45,392 nucleotides of DNA from NCBI GenBank assembly GCA_016208165.1, contig JACQYL010000105.1, forward strand, positions 1-45,392, written 5' to 3'. The notes under the pieces are model-generated. The model saw nothing but the letters and a program-made list of their open reading frames with translations. It had not been told where the DNA came from and made no database searches. A program made the translations under genes and the position numbers. Below are positions 1 to 7,943 of the stretch, piece after piece. Position 1 is the stretch's first letter, and each line of letters begins with the position of its first letter. This stretch comes from Deltaproteobacteria bacterium (GTDB lineage Bacteria > Desulfobacterota > Desulfarculia > JACQYL01).

Positions 1-23
1 ATGATCCGTGCGCCTACGGATTC

Positions 24-57
24 GCTGGGTTACGTTCGCTCCGCTCGCTAACCCAGC
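24..57. repeat. Inverted repeat (hairpin) in intergenic DNA
   Basis: Nine-base arms GCTGGGTTA and TAACCCAGC flank a 16-base centre rich in CGCTC. The same style of element (GTTGGGTT ... AACCCAAC with a GCTCGC centre) occurs twice at 38051-38116, so this is probably one copy of a dispersed repeat family. No protein reading is convincing here. Confidence 0.55.
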
Positions 58-101
58 CTACCCGGCTGACCATGGAGTCTGCCGGGCGCGGAACGGCACA
101 A

Positions 102-126
102 GCCTCTCCGCCGAAGGCGGTGAGGC
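102..126. repeat. REP-like hairpin, family A
   Basis: Arms GCCTCtCCGCC and GGCGGtGAGGC pair over 11 positions with one internal T-T mismatch, around a GAA loop. A closely related hairpin in the opposite orientation lies at 45338-45368, with the same GGCCTC arms, internal mismatch and GCCTTCGGC core. Two copies in one window suggest a dispersed repeat rather than a gene-specific terminator. Confidence 0.6.
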
Positions 127-132
127 CTGCAT

Positions 133-160
133 GTAGGGGCGTATTGCAATACGCCCCTAC
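133..160. repeat. Perfect 28-bp palindrome
   Basis: The 14-base arm GTAGGGGCGTATTG is followed directly by its exact reverse complement. It lies 36 bases beyond the stop codon of the minus-strand DUF169 gene, so it could end that transcript. There is no clear U-tract, and palindromes of this style are widely dispersed in bacterial genomes. Repeat identity is the safer call. Confidence 0.6.
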
Positions 161-195
161 TTTCTCGAAAGTTTTTCCCCAACCATCCCCCGCAC

Positions 196-984
196 CTATT
201 TTCCGGCGGGACCGGGTGTCATCAATTGGGGTGGAAAGTTCGGCTCGTGCCGGACGTCGATGGGTATGGGGTACCGGACACCGGCCCGATGGGTCACCTC
301 GAGGCTCTCGACAACCCGTTCGATATCGTGTCCCGGTATGGTGAAGATCATTTCATCGTCCTGGACCATTCCCCAGACGCGGTCCCCGTTTCCGGGCACC
401 ACGACTTCGGGCCGGTTCGTTTGGAGGGTGCGGAGAATCCCTTCGTTGCACGACCCGAACCGCCCGCTGAAAACGGACGTCAACTCATCACCCGTCTCCC
501 TGGTGGCTGCGTGCACCAGGCGCATGAGCTGAGCTGAATTGCAGAAGATCATGATCAGGTCCGGGTCGATCCGTCCCAGTTCCATGGGAGAAACCACGAT
601 TCCGCCGCATCGGCCCGGCTCGAGCTTGTAGCGGGTCGACGAGGCAATCAGATGGGACAGGGCGTTGTCATTAACGCCGTAATTCAGGGACTTCAGGAAG
701 TTGAACAGCGAAGTTTCGTTCTCGCCCGGTGTGTCGGCCCAGCCGTAGAACAGTTCGGAAACCGGGCAATAGTTGTCTTCCGGCGTCAATCCGATGGTCC
801 ACCCGTATTTGCGCGCCATGGCGATGGACACGCAAATCGTGGTCTTGAACCCGAGATCGGACAGGGGGCGTCGCGTTTTGGCCGGGAATTCGCCGGCGGA
901 TGAAACCAACTTGATGCCCACGGGTATGGTCGGCGGTTTGACGAATTGATTGATCGATTGGGCCAGTTTGGTCCAGTCCTTCAT
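196..984 (-). CDS. DUF169 domain protein
   Basis: This 262-residue soluble protein has no signal peptide or membrane segment. The overall pattern places it in the DUF169 family: an N-terminal PVGIKLV segment, conserved Cys and Tyr residues around CPVSELFYGW, a glycine-rich SPMELGRIDPDLIMIF segment and a C-terminal VWGMVQDDEMIFTIPG segment. The biochemical role of DUF169 is not established, although it is common in anaerobes. The start is supported by AGGAGG 7 bases upstream of the ATG. It is the last gene of a minus-strand run, 30 bp after the acetyltransferase, so co-transcription with the acetyltransferase and HD-GYP genes is likely. A palindrome follows the stop. Confidence 0.8.
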   Translation of the reverse strand: MKDWTKLAQSINQFVKPPTIPVGIKLVSSAGEFPAKTRRPLSDLGFKTTICVSIAMARKYGWTIGLTPEDNYCPVSELFYGWADTPGENETSLFNFLKSLNYGVNDNALSHLIASSTRYKLEPGRCGGIVVSPMELGRIDPDLIMIFCNSAQLMRLVHAATRETGDELTSVFSGRFGSCNEGILRTLQTNRPEVVVPGNGDRVWGMVQDDEMIFTIPGHDIERVVESLEVTHRAGVRYPIPIDVRHEPNFPPQLMTPGPAGK

Positions 985-1014
985 AACAGTACCTCCTGGT
1001 TATACATCATTTGA

Positions 1015-1467
1015 TTAAATATCCAACTCGAGGTTGATCATATCGCCTTTCTGGAAGCCCATGCTGTTGAAGAATTTCAAGAGAACCCAGTCCCGGCGCG
1101 TGACCAGTGTATAGATGGTAACGACTCCCGCTTTCTTGAGGCTGTTCGCCATTTCCTTGAACAGCATCCTTGCGACGCCCGTTCTCTGGCAGTCCGGGTC
1201 CACGCCGATGGTGTCGATCCAGCCGATTTTATTGGGAACGCCGTATTCCCACATGCTCGGGTAACCGATAATAAAACCGATCACCCTGCCGTCCAGTTCA
1301 GCCACCAGGGAGGATACCTGGGAACGTTTTTCCACGAGTTCGAGCTGCTTTTTCCAATAGTCGGGCCTGGGCTTGCCCAGAACCCTGATGTCGATTTCAA
1401 TGATTCGGTCGAGATCCGAGGGGAGCATTGTTCGGATAGCGGGCAACCCGGAAGATTCCTCACTCAT
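1015..1467 (-). CDS. GNAT family N-acetyltransferase
   Basis: This 150-residue protein spans a single GNAT fold. The N-terminal part (IRTMLPSDLDRIIEID) fits the beta1-alpha1 start. SSLVAELDGRVIGFIIGY gives the central strands, and IDTIGVDPDCQRTGVARML (about residues 85-103) carries the acetyl-CoA pyrophosphate-binding QRTGVA loop. The C-terminal part has the usual LLKFFNSMGFQ segment before the last strand. The acceptor substrate cannot be predicted; small molecules or protein amino groups are both possible. The start has a strong AAAGGAGG eight bases upstream. It sits between the HD-GYP gene (57 bp upstream) and the DUF169 gene (30 bp downstream) on the same strand, which suggests an operon. 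Confidence 0.85.
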   Translation of the reverse strand: MSEESSGLPAIRTMLPSDLDRIIEIDIRVLGKPRPDYWKKQLELVEKRSQVSSLVAELDGRVIGFIIGYPSMWEYGVPNKIGWIDTIGVDPDCQRTGVARMLFKEMANSLKKAGVVTIYTLVTRRDWVLLKFFNSMGFQKGDMINLELDI

Positions 1468-1524
1468 AGCACCCTCCTTTAGGTCAAATGTTCATCCAAG
1501 CCGCATCGTTCAAGTTATCCCAAA

Positions 1525-2310
1525 TTATTCCGACTCTTCCACCACTCCTGCGAGGGCGTCGAGAATGTCGGCCCGGAATTTCTTGCCGGCCTGTGCTTGG
1601 AGTTTCTCGATGGCCACGGTTTTGCTCATCCCCTTCTGATACGGCCGGTCCGTGGTCATGGCGTCGAAGCTGTCCGCCACGCCGAGGATCTGGGCTCCGA
1701 GCGGAACATCGTCGCCTTTCAGGCGGCGGGGGTAGCCGCTTCCGTCGATGCGTTCATGATGGCAGAGCACATAATCGAGGGCCGGACCCAGGAAGTCCAG
1801 ATCCTTGAGGATTTCAGCCCCGAGCCTCGGGTGATTGACGATCTCCTTGACCAGCTCCGGCGTATTCTTCAGGCCGTGGTCGGTGAACAGCGGATCGCTG
1901 AAGCCGATTTTGCCGATGTCGTGCAACTGCCCGCCGATGCGCACGAACTCGGCTTGCTCTTCGTTGATGCCGAGCCTGAGGGCCATCTTCCTCGCGCAGT
2001 CGGCGACCCGTGTCGTGTGCCCTTCCGTATACATGTCCCGGGCGCCCAAGGCCTGGGCCATGGCTGAAACCGCGCCGATGGCGTTCCGTTTGATCCGTTC
2101 GTTGAGGGCTTTCAACTCCTCGATGAGCCCTTCGAGACGGAACTCGCGCGCCTCGACCTTGACCATCATCATACCCATGGCCTCGGCCACCGTGCGCATG
2201 GATTCGGGAAACTCGTCCCTGGTGAATTCCATAATGTCGTTGGAATAGTGTCCTTCCGCGACATTCCGGATGACTTGCAGCAGCTTGCGTCCGGCTTCCT
2301 CTTCATTCAT
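1525..2310 (-). CDS. HD-GYP domain protein (probable cyclic-di-GMP phosphodiesterase)
   Basis: The protein has 261 residues. The first ~80 residues form a helical N-terminal region with no recognised sensor (a possible coiled coil at LEGLIEELKALNERIKRN). A full HD-GYP domain follows, with the metal-binding HDIGK at about 130 and the signature HHERIDGSGYP at about 184-194. HD-GYP enzymes usually hydrolyse cyclic di-GMP, which would link this gene to motility and surface behaviour; the activity here is inferred. No receiver domain is present. I chose the ATG at 2310 because AAGGAG lies about 8 bases upstream. A TTG six codons earlier is also in frame but has no ribosome site. It is the first gene of the three-gene minus-strand run. 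Confidence 0.85.
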   Translation of the reverse strand: MNEEEAGRKLLQVIRNVAEGHYSNDIMEFTRDEFPESMRTVAEAMGMMMVKVEAREFRLEGLIEELKALNERIKRNAIGAVSAMAQALGARDMYTEGHTTRVADCARKMALRLGINEEQAEFVRIGGQLHDIGKIGFSDPLFTDHGLKNTPELVKEIVNHPRLGAEILKDLDFLGPALDYVLCHHERIDGSGYPRRLKGDDVPLGAQILGVADSFDAMTTDRPYQKGMSKTVAIEKLQAQAGKKFRADILDALAGVVEESE

Positions 2311-3032
2311 GGGATCTGCTCCTTCCAACAGGCGAAATGGTCATCGATTCCGCCCTCATGAGTAGGCCGTACCATCGCCCGGTGTCAAGTGAAAGTGGTT
2401 TTTCGGATGATCGTTGGGGAACCCTTCCGAGAAATCCCGCCGCGGCGGGACCAAACCCCTCCCAAGACTTTTCAATCGGGCTCCGGGACGGCGGTCGGCG
2501 AAGAAACACCCTCGCCACGTCCTTCTCCCTCCTCGTGGATGATTTCTCAATACGCACCAACGTTGGCCCGTGCTCGCCACTCGAACTGGAAGCCGGTTCT
2601 GATTCCCTGAATAGGCGCCTCACAACGCTTGAAGTCCAGCCCGCCCGATCCCGCTAAAATGTACCTCCAAGCTCCACGGATTGCGCAGAAGTTGAGCATT
2701 CCGTAGGGCCGATTGAGAGGGCAATGTAAACATTCGCGTAAATTTGGATAGTTACACACGTTGCATTGTAGGCATATTTCTTGCTACCCACTGGTTCTGA
2801 AAAGGCTCCGTTTACCAACGCGCCGCCGTCGGCATTGTCGGGCAAAGACGGACCGGCTGGAGATTACCGTGGAGATGAACGTCCGGGTAGCGGGCGTGAG
2901 CGTTCCGTCCTTTGGATGGGCGAGTCAGGAGGTGAAACAGAAACGTTGCTGGAAATCCGCTCTATGGACACGAGTTACGTGCTCAAATCACGAAATCGTC
3001 TAATGAACCTTCTCAGAGAAAGGAGACAACCA
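2311..3032. other. Intergenic region between divergent genes
   Basis: These 720 bases separate the minus-strand HD-GYP operon from the plus-strand binding-protein gene, so both promoters should lie here. Short overlapping frames exist on both strands, but none has a ribosome site plus a recognisable protein. No riboswitch, repeat or strong hairpin was recognised. Confidence 0.5.
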
Positions 3033-4019
3033 ATGAGGCAGATTCCCGTTCCCGGGTATTTCACCATCATCACGACAACCGTACTTGCGGCCCTTGTTCT
3101 TCTGGTTTCTCAAACGGATGTGCGGGCGGCCGAAAGTGCGACGCTGGCTCAAATCAAGCAGGACGGACAGATCCGCATCGGCATGTATCTGTCGTTCGAA
3201 GGCCTGAGCTTCAAGGAAAAGGGCAAGCTCACCGGTCTTGAAGTGGCCCTTGCCGACATTCTGGCCGAGGAGCTGTCCAAGGACCTCGGGCAGACGGTTA
3301 AACCCGTGATTGTCGATCAGGAGTGGAGCCAGATCATCAAAGTGCTTCGGGACGGGAAATACGATGTGGTTTTTTCCGCCGTCATTCCGAGTCCCATGTA
3401 TGCCCATTACAATGTCCGCTATTCCCGCCCGTACCTCGATACTGGACCCGTGGTCTGCTGCCGGGAAATGGACGGCAAACCCGTCAAGGACGTGACGGCG
3501 GAGGCCGGTTCCTTGGCTGATAAAAAGGTGGTGGTGATCAACGACCCCGCCGTCCGCCGTGTCATGCGACGCGCCGGAATCTATGTGCCTGCCGACGAAG
3601 GCAAGACCGATATCGAGAGAACGTTCCCGAAAAGCGAAACCGAGGCCGAGATGAACAGGGCCGGCAAAGCGGTCCCCTTGATTGCAGTGAAGGAAATCCT
3701 GCAGATTGACGAGATGCCGGTGATTTACAAGATGATCGCCGACGGCGAAGTGGACGCCGGTGTCATCGATCTCGGGATCATCTGGTGGGTGGCCAACGAT
3801 TCCAAACGATGGTCCAAGAAGATCCACGCCTTTTCCCAACCTATCGGACCGTACATCTATTCGGCCGTCACACGCGCGGAAGACGAGGACCTCGGCAACC
3901 TCATGGACAAAGCCGTCGAGAGGATGTTGAAAAACCCCAAATACGCGGACACCTGTAAACAGTGGCACGGCACGGAGATATTCAGCTGGGGATTGACCGC
4001 GGATGATTTCATGAAATAG
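3033..4019 (+). CDS. Periplasmic solute-binding protein (SBP_bac_3 type), orphan
   Basis: This 328-residue protein has a clear signal peptide (hydrophobic TTVLAALVLLVSQ, then cleavage near VRAAES). The mature part has the order of family 3 solute-binding proteins: an opening QDGQIRIGMY, GLEVALADILAEEL, the DGKYDVVFSA hinge region, SRPYLDTGPVV, then a second lobe with DGEVDAGVID. Such proteins usually bind amino acids or related small molecules for an ABC importer. No permease or ATPase gene is next to it, so it may serve a distant transporter or deliver ligand to a receptor. A chemoreceptor gene follows 402 bp downstream on the same strand. The start is chosen at 3033 because AAAGGAG precedes it. 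The frame stays open about 250 bases further upstream without a signal sequence. Confidence 0.8.
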   Translation: MRQIPVPGYFTIITTTVLAALVLLVSQTDVRAAESATLAQIKQDGQIRIGMYLSFEGLSFKEKGKLTGLEVALADILAEELSKDLGQTVKPVIVDQEWSQIIKVLRDGKYDVVFSAVIPSPMYAHYNVRYSRPYLDTGPVVCCREMDGKPVKDVTAEAGSLADKKVVVINDPAVRRVMRRAGIYVPADEGKTDIERTFPKSETEAEMNRAGKAVPLIAVKEILQIDEMPVIYKMIADGEVDAGVIDLGIIWWVANDSKRWSKKIHAFSQPIGPYIYSAVTRAEDEDLGNLMDKAVERMLKNPKYADTCKQWHGTEIFSWGLTADDFMK

Positions 4020-4421
4020 AGGCCCGGCAGGGCGACGAAGAATCCGAGCGGGTTGCCGCCGTCTCTTTATTCGAGCCTCACGTGCAGCCCGCCCGCTTCC
4101 AGGGAACGCCGGCGTTGTTCGATTCCGATCGCGCCGGCGGCCGGGTGGATCCGTCGAACGTATCTTCCCGGTTGTCGGGCCGTAGTCCGGTCCCGGACCT
4201 TTTCTCCCCGGCCGGGCGTTCCCGCAAATGCCTCGAAAGAGGGATGGGCGTGAGATGGATCCGGTAAAGATTTGCCCTTCGATTTTGGCGTTCAAACCGT
4301 ACGATGCCTTCTCGATACCGGGCGTGGGTTTGCCGCACGGGTGTGTACATCATGTATGCGCGAAGCATTCTTCACCGTTGATCCGAAGCGCCGGACCGTC
4401 CCACGGAAAGGAATCTATGGA
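4020..4421. other. Intergenic region
   Basis: No gene is supported between the binding-protein gene and MCP1. The MCP1 frame is open for another 50 codons upstream of the chosen start, but those residues do not resemble a receptor N-terminus. No clear promoter or hairpin was identified. Confidence 0.4.
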
Positions 4422-6848
4422 ATGTTCAATAGCATCAACAAAAAAATGATCGCAATCATTTCGCTCCTTCTCCTGTGTACCGTCATACTTGGGGTGGTCG
4501 CTTTATGGTCCGTGCGAAAACAGGGAGACTTACTCCAACACGTTGCGGGCACGGCCGGTGACGTAATGGGACGAACGGCGGGGCTCGGCGAGAAGCTGAA
4601 CGAAGCCGGCGCCAACGCCGCCAAGATGGGCGACATGGCCGCCGAACTCGGCGAAGAATTCAAATCCATGCGGCAATTGATCCAGGATTCCAATGTGTCG
4701 GCCGGAGAGGCGCTTCGCACCAATCTGAGTGCACTGGCCGGAACGGCTCTAAAGCTCTTGGATCGACGGATCGACTCGGCCAAGTTCCTGGCCGATGCGG
4801 CCGTAAAATCCCGCGACGTTCGAGAAAGCGCCGCCGGTTTTTATTCCGCCGGCGTGCAGGATATGGGCGGTGATCCGGGAATCGAGTTGGGCGCCGGCGT
4901 CGATCCTTACGAAGACCAGGGCGTTTTGAACGATTTTGTTGGAGCCCTGGTATCTTCCGCGAACGCGAACTTTTACACGGTGCTCGGCCTGAAAGGCGAC
5001 CTTCGAGGCAAGGGTCTGTATTCAAACGAGGAAGTCTTGTTCAACGCGGATCTGTCCGATTCCTATCTCTTTCAAGCAGCCATTAGAGAAAACCGCCTCA
5101 CCAAGAGCATCGACCGGATAGGGAACGACTTGGCCCTGGGAGCTGCCGCTTTTTTAAAGACCGATTCCGGCTTGGATTTGGGGCTGCTTGTTTGCGGATA
5201 TTGGTTCAAATTGGATATGCTGCGCTTCCTTTCGGACGATCTGGGGGCTCGGTTGGCTCTTTTTGTCGCCGATGCCAATGGAAAGATCGGGAAAGCGCGA
5301 TATTCGACATTTGTGGATCAAAAGGGCGACATACTGGAGGACATCCCCATAGAAGATGGTCTGGCCGCTGATTTCAATCAGCGATTGGCCGCCTTGATGG
5401 AAAAGGCCCGGGGGGAAAACCAGATCCTCGACGGACGTTCCGTACGTAACGATTTTCTTCAAGTGAAAGAAGTCGAAGCCGGAGGATTGACGTATGAAGT
5501 CGCCTACCAGGGGTTGTTGGACGACGAGGGCGGGTTTTTAGGCATCCTTGCGGTAGGTCGCGACGTCACGGAAACGCTCGCTCGACAAGATGAGATCATT
5601 GTCAAGTCCGAGTCCGCGATCCAAAACTCGGAACGCATCGAGATGAACCGTGAGACGATACTCGCGGCGAACGAGCAGAGCCGGAAAGAAAACCAAGAAT
5701 TAGGCAAATCAACTCAACAGGCGAACGAAGAACTCAAGGGTACGCTGGCCACCGCCGGCCGTGTGGCCGGCATGGCGAGCATTACTACCCTGGCCGCCCT
5801 CCTGGGGGCGATTCTCATCGGAATCGCGATGTGTTTTCTGGTCAATCGGGTCATCACCAAACCGATCAAGAAAGTCATAGACGGTTTATCACAAAGCGCT
5901 ACCCAGGTCTCATCCGCCTCGGACCAGGTATCCTCCGCGAGCCGATCGCTGGCCGAAGGATCCTCGCAACAGGCGGCCTCGGTGGAAGAATCCTCGGCGT
6001 CTCTAGAGGAAATGGCTTCCATGACCAAACAGAATGCCGGAAACGCCGGTCAGGCCGACCACCTGATGAAGACGGCCAATCAGGTGGTTGCCAAAGCCAA
6101 CAGCTCCATGGACGACCTCACCAACTCCATGAAGGAGATCTCCAAAGCGAGCGAGGAGACATCGAAAATCATAAAGACCATCGATGAAATCGCCTTCCAG
6201 ACCAATCTACTGGCTCTGAATGCGGCGGTCGAGGCGGCCAGAGCCGGAGAAGCGGGGGCCGGATTTGCCGTGGTGGCCAACGAAGTGCGAAACCTGGCCA
6301 TGCGCGCAGCGGAAGCGGCTAAGAGCACGGCGGAGTTGATCGAGGAAACGATGATGAAAGTTAAGGCCGGATCGGACCTGGTGCGAAGGACCGGTGACGA
6401 GTTCACGGAAGTGGCGAAAAACGCGACCAAAGTCGGTGAACTGGTGGCCGCTATTGCCACTGCATCCGCGGAACAGGCCCAAGGTATCGATCAGGTAAGC
6501 AAGGCCGTGGCCGACATGGACAAAGTCACGCAGGAGAACGCGGCCAATGCAGAGGAATCGGCAAGCGCTTCAGAGGAGATGAACTCTCAAGCCGGGCGCC
6601 TTAAGAGGTTTGTGGGCGAGTTGGTGGCCCTGGTCGGCGGCCGGACTGCTTCGGATGGACAACGCCGTAGACCACGCGGCACAATCCGGAAAAAGAAGCC
6701 GGATCGGCATCCCGATGCCGAGGAGGCAAAAGCCCTTGCCGTTCACACGAGAACCGCTCCGGCCGACAAAACATCCGCCCACCAGCCGAAGCAAGTGGAT
6801 CCCGAACAGGTCATCCCCCTGGATGAGAAGGAATTCGATGACTTCTAA
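4422..6848 (+). CDS. Methyl-accepting chemotaxis protein (MCP1)
   Basis: This is an 808-residue transmembrane chemoreceptor. TM1 is at about residues 9-29. A long periplasmic region (about 30-450) contains a Cache-like stretch near [21 protein letters not shown]2 is at about 450-474. Only the first HAMP-type helix ([12 protein letters not shown]) is visible before the signalling coiled coil. The hairpin tip, from [20 protein letters not shown] to [17 protein letters not shown], lies at about 588-637 and is well conserved, so it should couple to CheW and CheA. The C-terminus is a Lys/Arg/Pro-rich linker ending [11 protein letters not shown], a tail shared with the other three receptors here. 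The start has GGAAAGGAA about 8 bases upstream. The ligand is unknown; the binding protein just upstream is one candidate partner. Confidence 0.88.
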   Translation: MFNSINKKMIAIISLLLLCTVILGVVALWSVRKQGDLLQHVAGTAGDVMGRTAGLGEKLNEAGANAAKMGDMAAELGEEFKSMRQLIQDSNVSAGEALRTNLSALAGTALKLLDRRIDSAKFLADAAVKSRDVRESAAGFYSAGVQDMGGDPGIELGAGVDPYEDQGVLNDFVGALVSSANANFYTVLGLKGDLRGKGLYSNEEVLFNADLSDSYLFQAAIRENRLTKSIDRIGNDLALGAAAFLKTDSGLDLGLLVCGYWFKLDMLRFLSDDLGARLALFVADANGKIGKARYSTFVDQKGDILEDIPIEDGLAADFNQRLAALMEKARGENQILDGRSVRNDFLQVKEVEAGGLTYEVAYQGLLDDEGGFLGILAVGRDVTETLARQDEIIVKSESAIQNSERIEMNRETILAANEQSRKENQELGKSTQQANEELKGTLATAGRVAGMASITTLAALLGAILIGIAMCFLVNRVITKPIKKVIDGLSQSATQVSSASDQVSSASRSLAEGSSQQAASVEESSASLEEMASMTKQNAGNAGQADHLMKTANQVVAKANSSMDDLTNSMKEISKASEETSKIIKTIDEIAFQTNLLALNAAVEAARAGEAGAGFAVVANEVRNLAMRAAEAAKSTAELIEETMMKVKAGSDLVRRTGDEFTEVAKNATKVGELVAAIATASAEQAQGIDQVSKAVADMDKVTQENAANAEESASASEEMNSQAGRLKRFVGELVALVGGRTASDGQRRRPRGTIRKKKPDRHPDAEEAKALAVHTRTAPADKTSAHQPKQVDPEQVIPLDEKEFDDF

Positions 6849-6856
6849 GTTTCGCG

Positions 6857-6884
6857 GGGGAGCCTTTTTGAAGCGAGGCTCCCC
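6857..6884 (+). terminator. Hairpin after MCP1
   Basis: Nine-base arms GGGGAGCCT and AGGCTCCCC flank a ten-base loop, starting nine bases after the MCP1 stop codon. No U-tract follows. It may act on either strand, since the minus-strand gene ends just beyond it. Confidence 0.5.
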
Positions 6885-6911
6885 TACCCCTCCACTTGCC
6901 GGTGTTCAGCA

Positions 6912-7532
6912 TCATCCTTCCTGAAGCACCTTCAATAATACCGGGGCTTTCCGATCCTTCCAAATAATCCGCCGCAGTTCCTCGGCGCTCAGCGCCCGGC
7001 CGTCCAGTTCGATCCGGCGGCATCCGGACCAGAAGTCCGGAGACTGACGTTCGAAAAAATCATCGAGCGACGCGCCTTCCACATACATACCCCGTTCCAG
7101 AAAAGCCGCGCCCAGGTCTTTGGCCACCAGATTGAACAGCTTCACCCGCACCCACGTGTCTCCGCCGGAGGCCTGTGTGGTTGCGGCGCCGTAACTGATT
7201 CCCTCACGCATGGCCGCGTAATACCCTCCCTTTCTGAGAGTTGCGCCCACCAGTCCCGGTAATGCGGCCGAAAGCGCCAGAACCGCTCCCTCGGTAATCG
7301 TTGCCTTAGCAGGATCATCCACGGCTTTGTTGTTCATGAAGACCGTTTGGATGCGGTTCTGAACATATTCCTTGTCCAGGCCCAGTCGTTCACGGAGAAA
7401 CGTTTCGATCGTCGACCCCAGTGCGGCTCTCACCTTGAATCCGCTCTGGAGCAACGGGTTGAAGAGGCCGGAAGAGCCCGGACGGACGGTCACGCTTAGA
7501 GTTACGGTTGATTCTGCTGGTATTGAAGCCAT
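6912..7532 (-). CDS. Conserved-looking protein of unknown function, possible beta-grasp N-terminus
   Basis: This 206-residue soluble protein has no signal peptide. I do not recognise the family. Residues 1-95 read as alternating strand and helix (STVTLSVTVRPG, STIETFLRERLG, IQTVFMNNKAVDDP, ATITEGAVLALSAALPGL), a pattern compatible with a ubiquitin/MoaD-like beta-grasp fold; that is an inference from the pattern only. The second half has GGDTWVRVKLFNLVAKDLGAAFLERG and a tryptophan-containing ending. GGGGGAA lies about eight bases upstream of the ATG. The gene faces MCP1 tail to tail and is divergent from the pst operon, so its promoter shares the 7533-7943 region with the Pho-like sites. Confidence 0.6.
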   Translation of the reverse strand: MASIPAESTVTLSVTVRPGSSGLFNPLLQSGFKVRAALGSTIETFLRERLGLDKEYVQNRIQTVFMNNKAVDDPAKATITEGAVLALSAALPGLVGATLRKGGYYAAMREGISYGAATTQASGGDTWVRVKLFNLVAKDLGAAFLERGMYVEGASLDDFFERQSPDFWSGCRRIELDGRALSAEELRRIIWKDRKAPVLLKVLQEG

Positions 7533-7680
7533 TGGGATGATTCCCCCGGGTAATCTGATTTCATAAAGTAAAATTGCGTGGTGAATCCGGTAAGGGGGAG
7601 AGATTTACCGCTCAACGCATCCGGCGGAAACCGTCTCCACAACCACCTTTATACTACAACATCGAGGACGGCCGGTCGAG

Positions 7681-7719
7681 TTCATACAATCGTAACATCC
7701 GGATCACACCTCGGCCAAC
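7681..7719 (+). promoter_or_regulatory. Pho-box-like array 1
   Basis: Half-sites TTCATA (7681), GTAACA (7692) and ATCACA (7703) are spaced exactly 11 bp apart, with a weaker fourth unit GCCAAC (7714). PhoB/PhoP sites are direct repeats of 6-7 bases with 11-bp periodicity and a T-x-A-x-A core. The array lies upstream of the pst operon. Regulation by a PhoB-type response regulator is inferred. Confidence 0.6.
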
Positions 7720-7753
7720 AGAGGGAGGTAAAAGCAGGAACCCGGCGGTTGAG

Positions 7754-7792
7754 TTCACGCAATCGTAACAATCGGATCATACATCGGCCATA
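7754..7792 (+). promoter_or_regulatory. Pho-box-like array 2
   Basis: This is a second copy of the same arrangement 73 bp downstream: TTCACG (7754), GTAACA (7765), ATCATA (7776) and GCCATA (7787), again at exact 11-bp steps. About 40 bases around the half-sites are similar to array 1, so the two arrays form an imperfect direct repeat. AT-rich TAGATA or TTTAAT just downstream could be the -10 element, in the activator-replaces-minus-35 layout of Pho promoters. Confidence 0.6.
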
Positions 7793-7943
7793 GATAAGCT
7801 TTAATAGACATCAAGAAATCAATTTTGGGAAGCGACATGGACCCTCCATCGGGCAACCAACCCCAAGGAGCCCGGAAACATCCAGAGGCCGTGACGGAAA
7901 ACAGCGGTGTGTCCCGCACCCATTCAGAGGCAAAAGAAGAGTC

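Noticed and set aside
3000-4295. Long minus-strand open frame (431 codons) opposite the binding-protein gene
   Set aside because: It lies wholly antisense to a clear gene with a signal peptide and ribosome site, and its product resembles nothing. It is a shadow of G+C-rich coding sequence.
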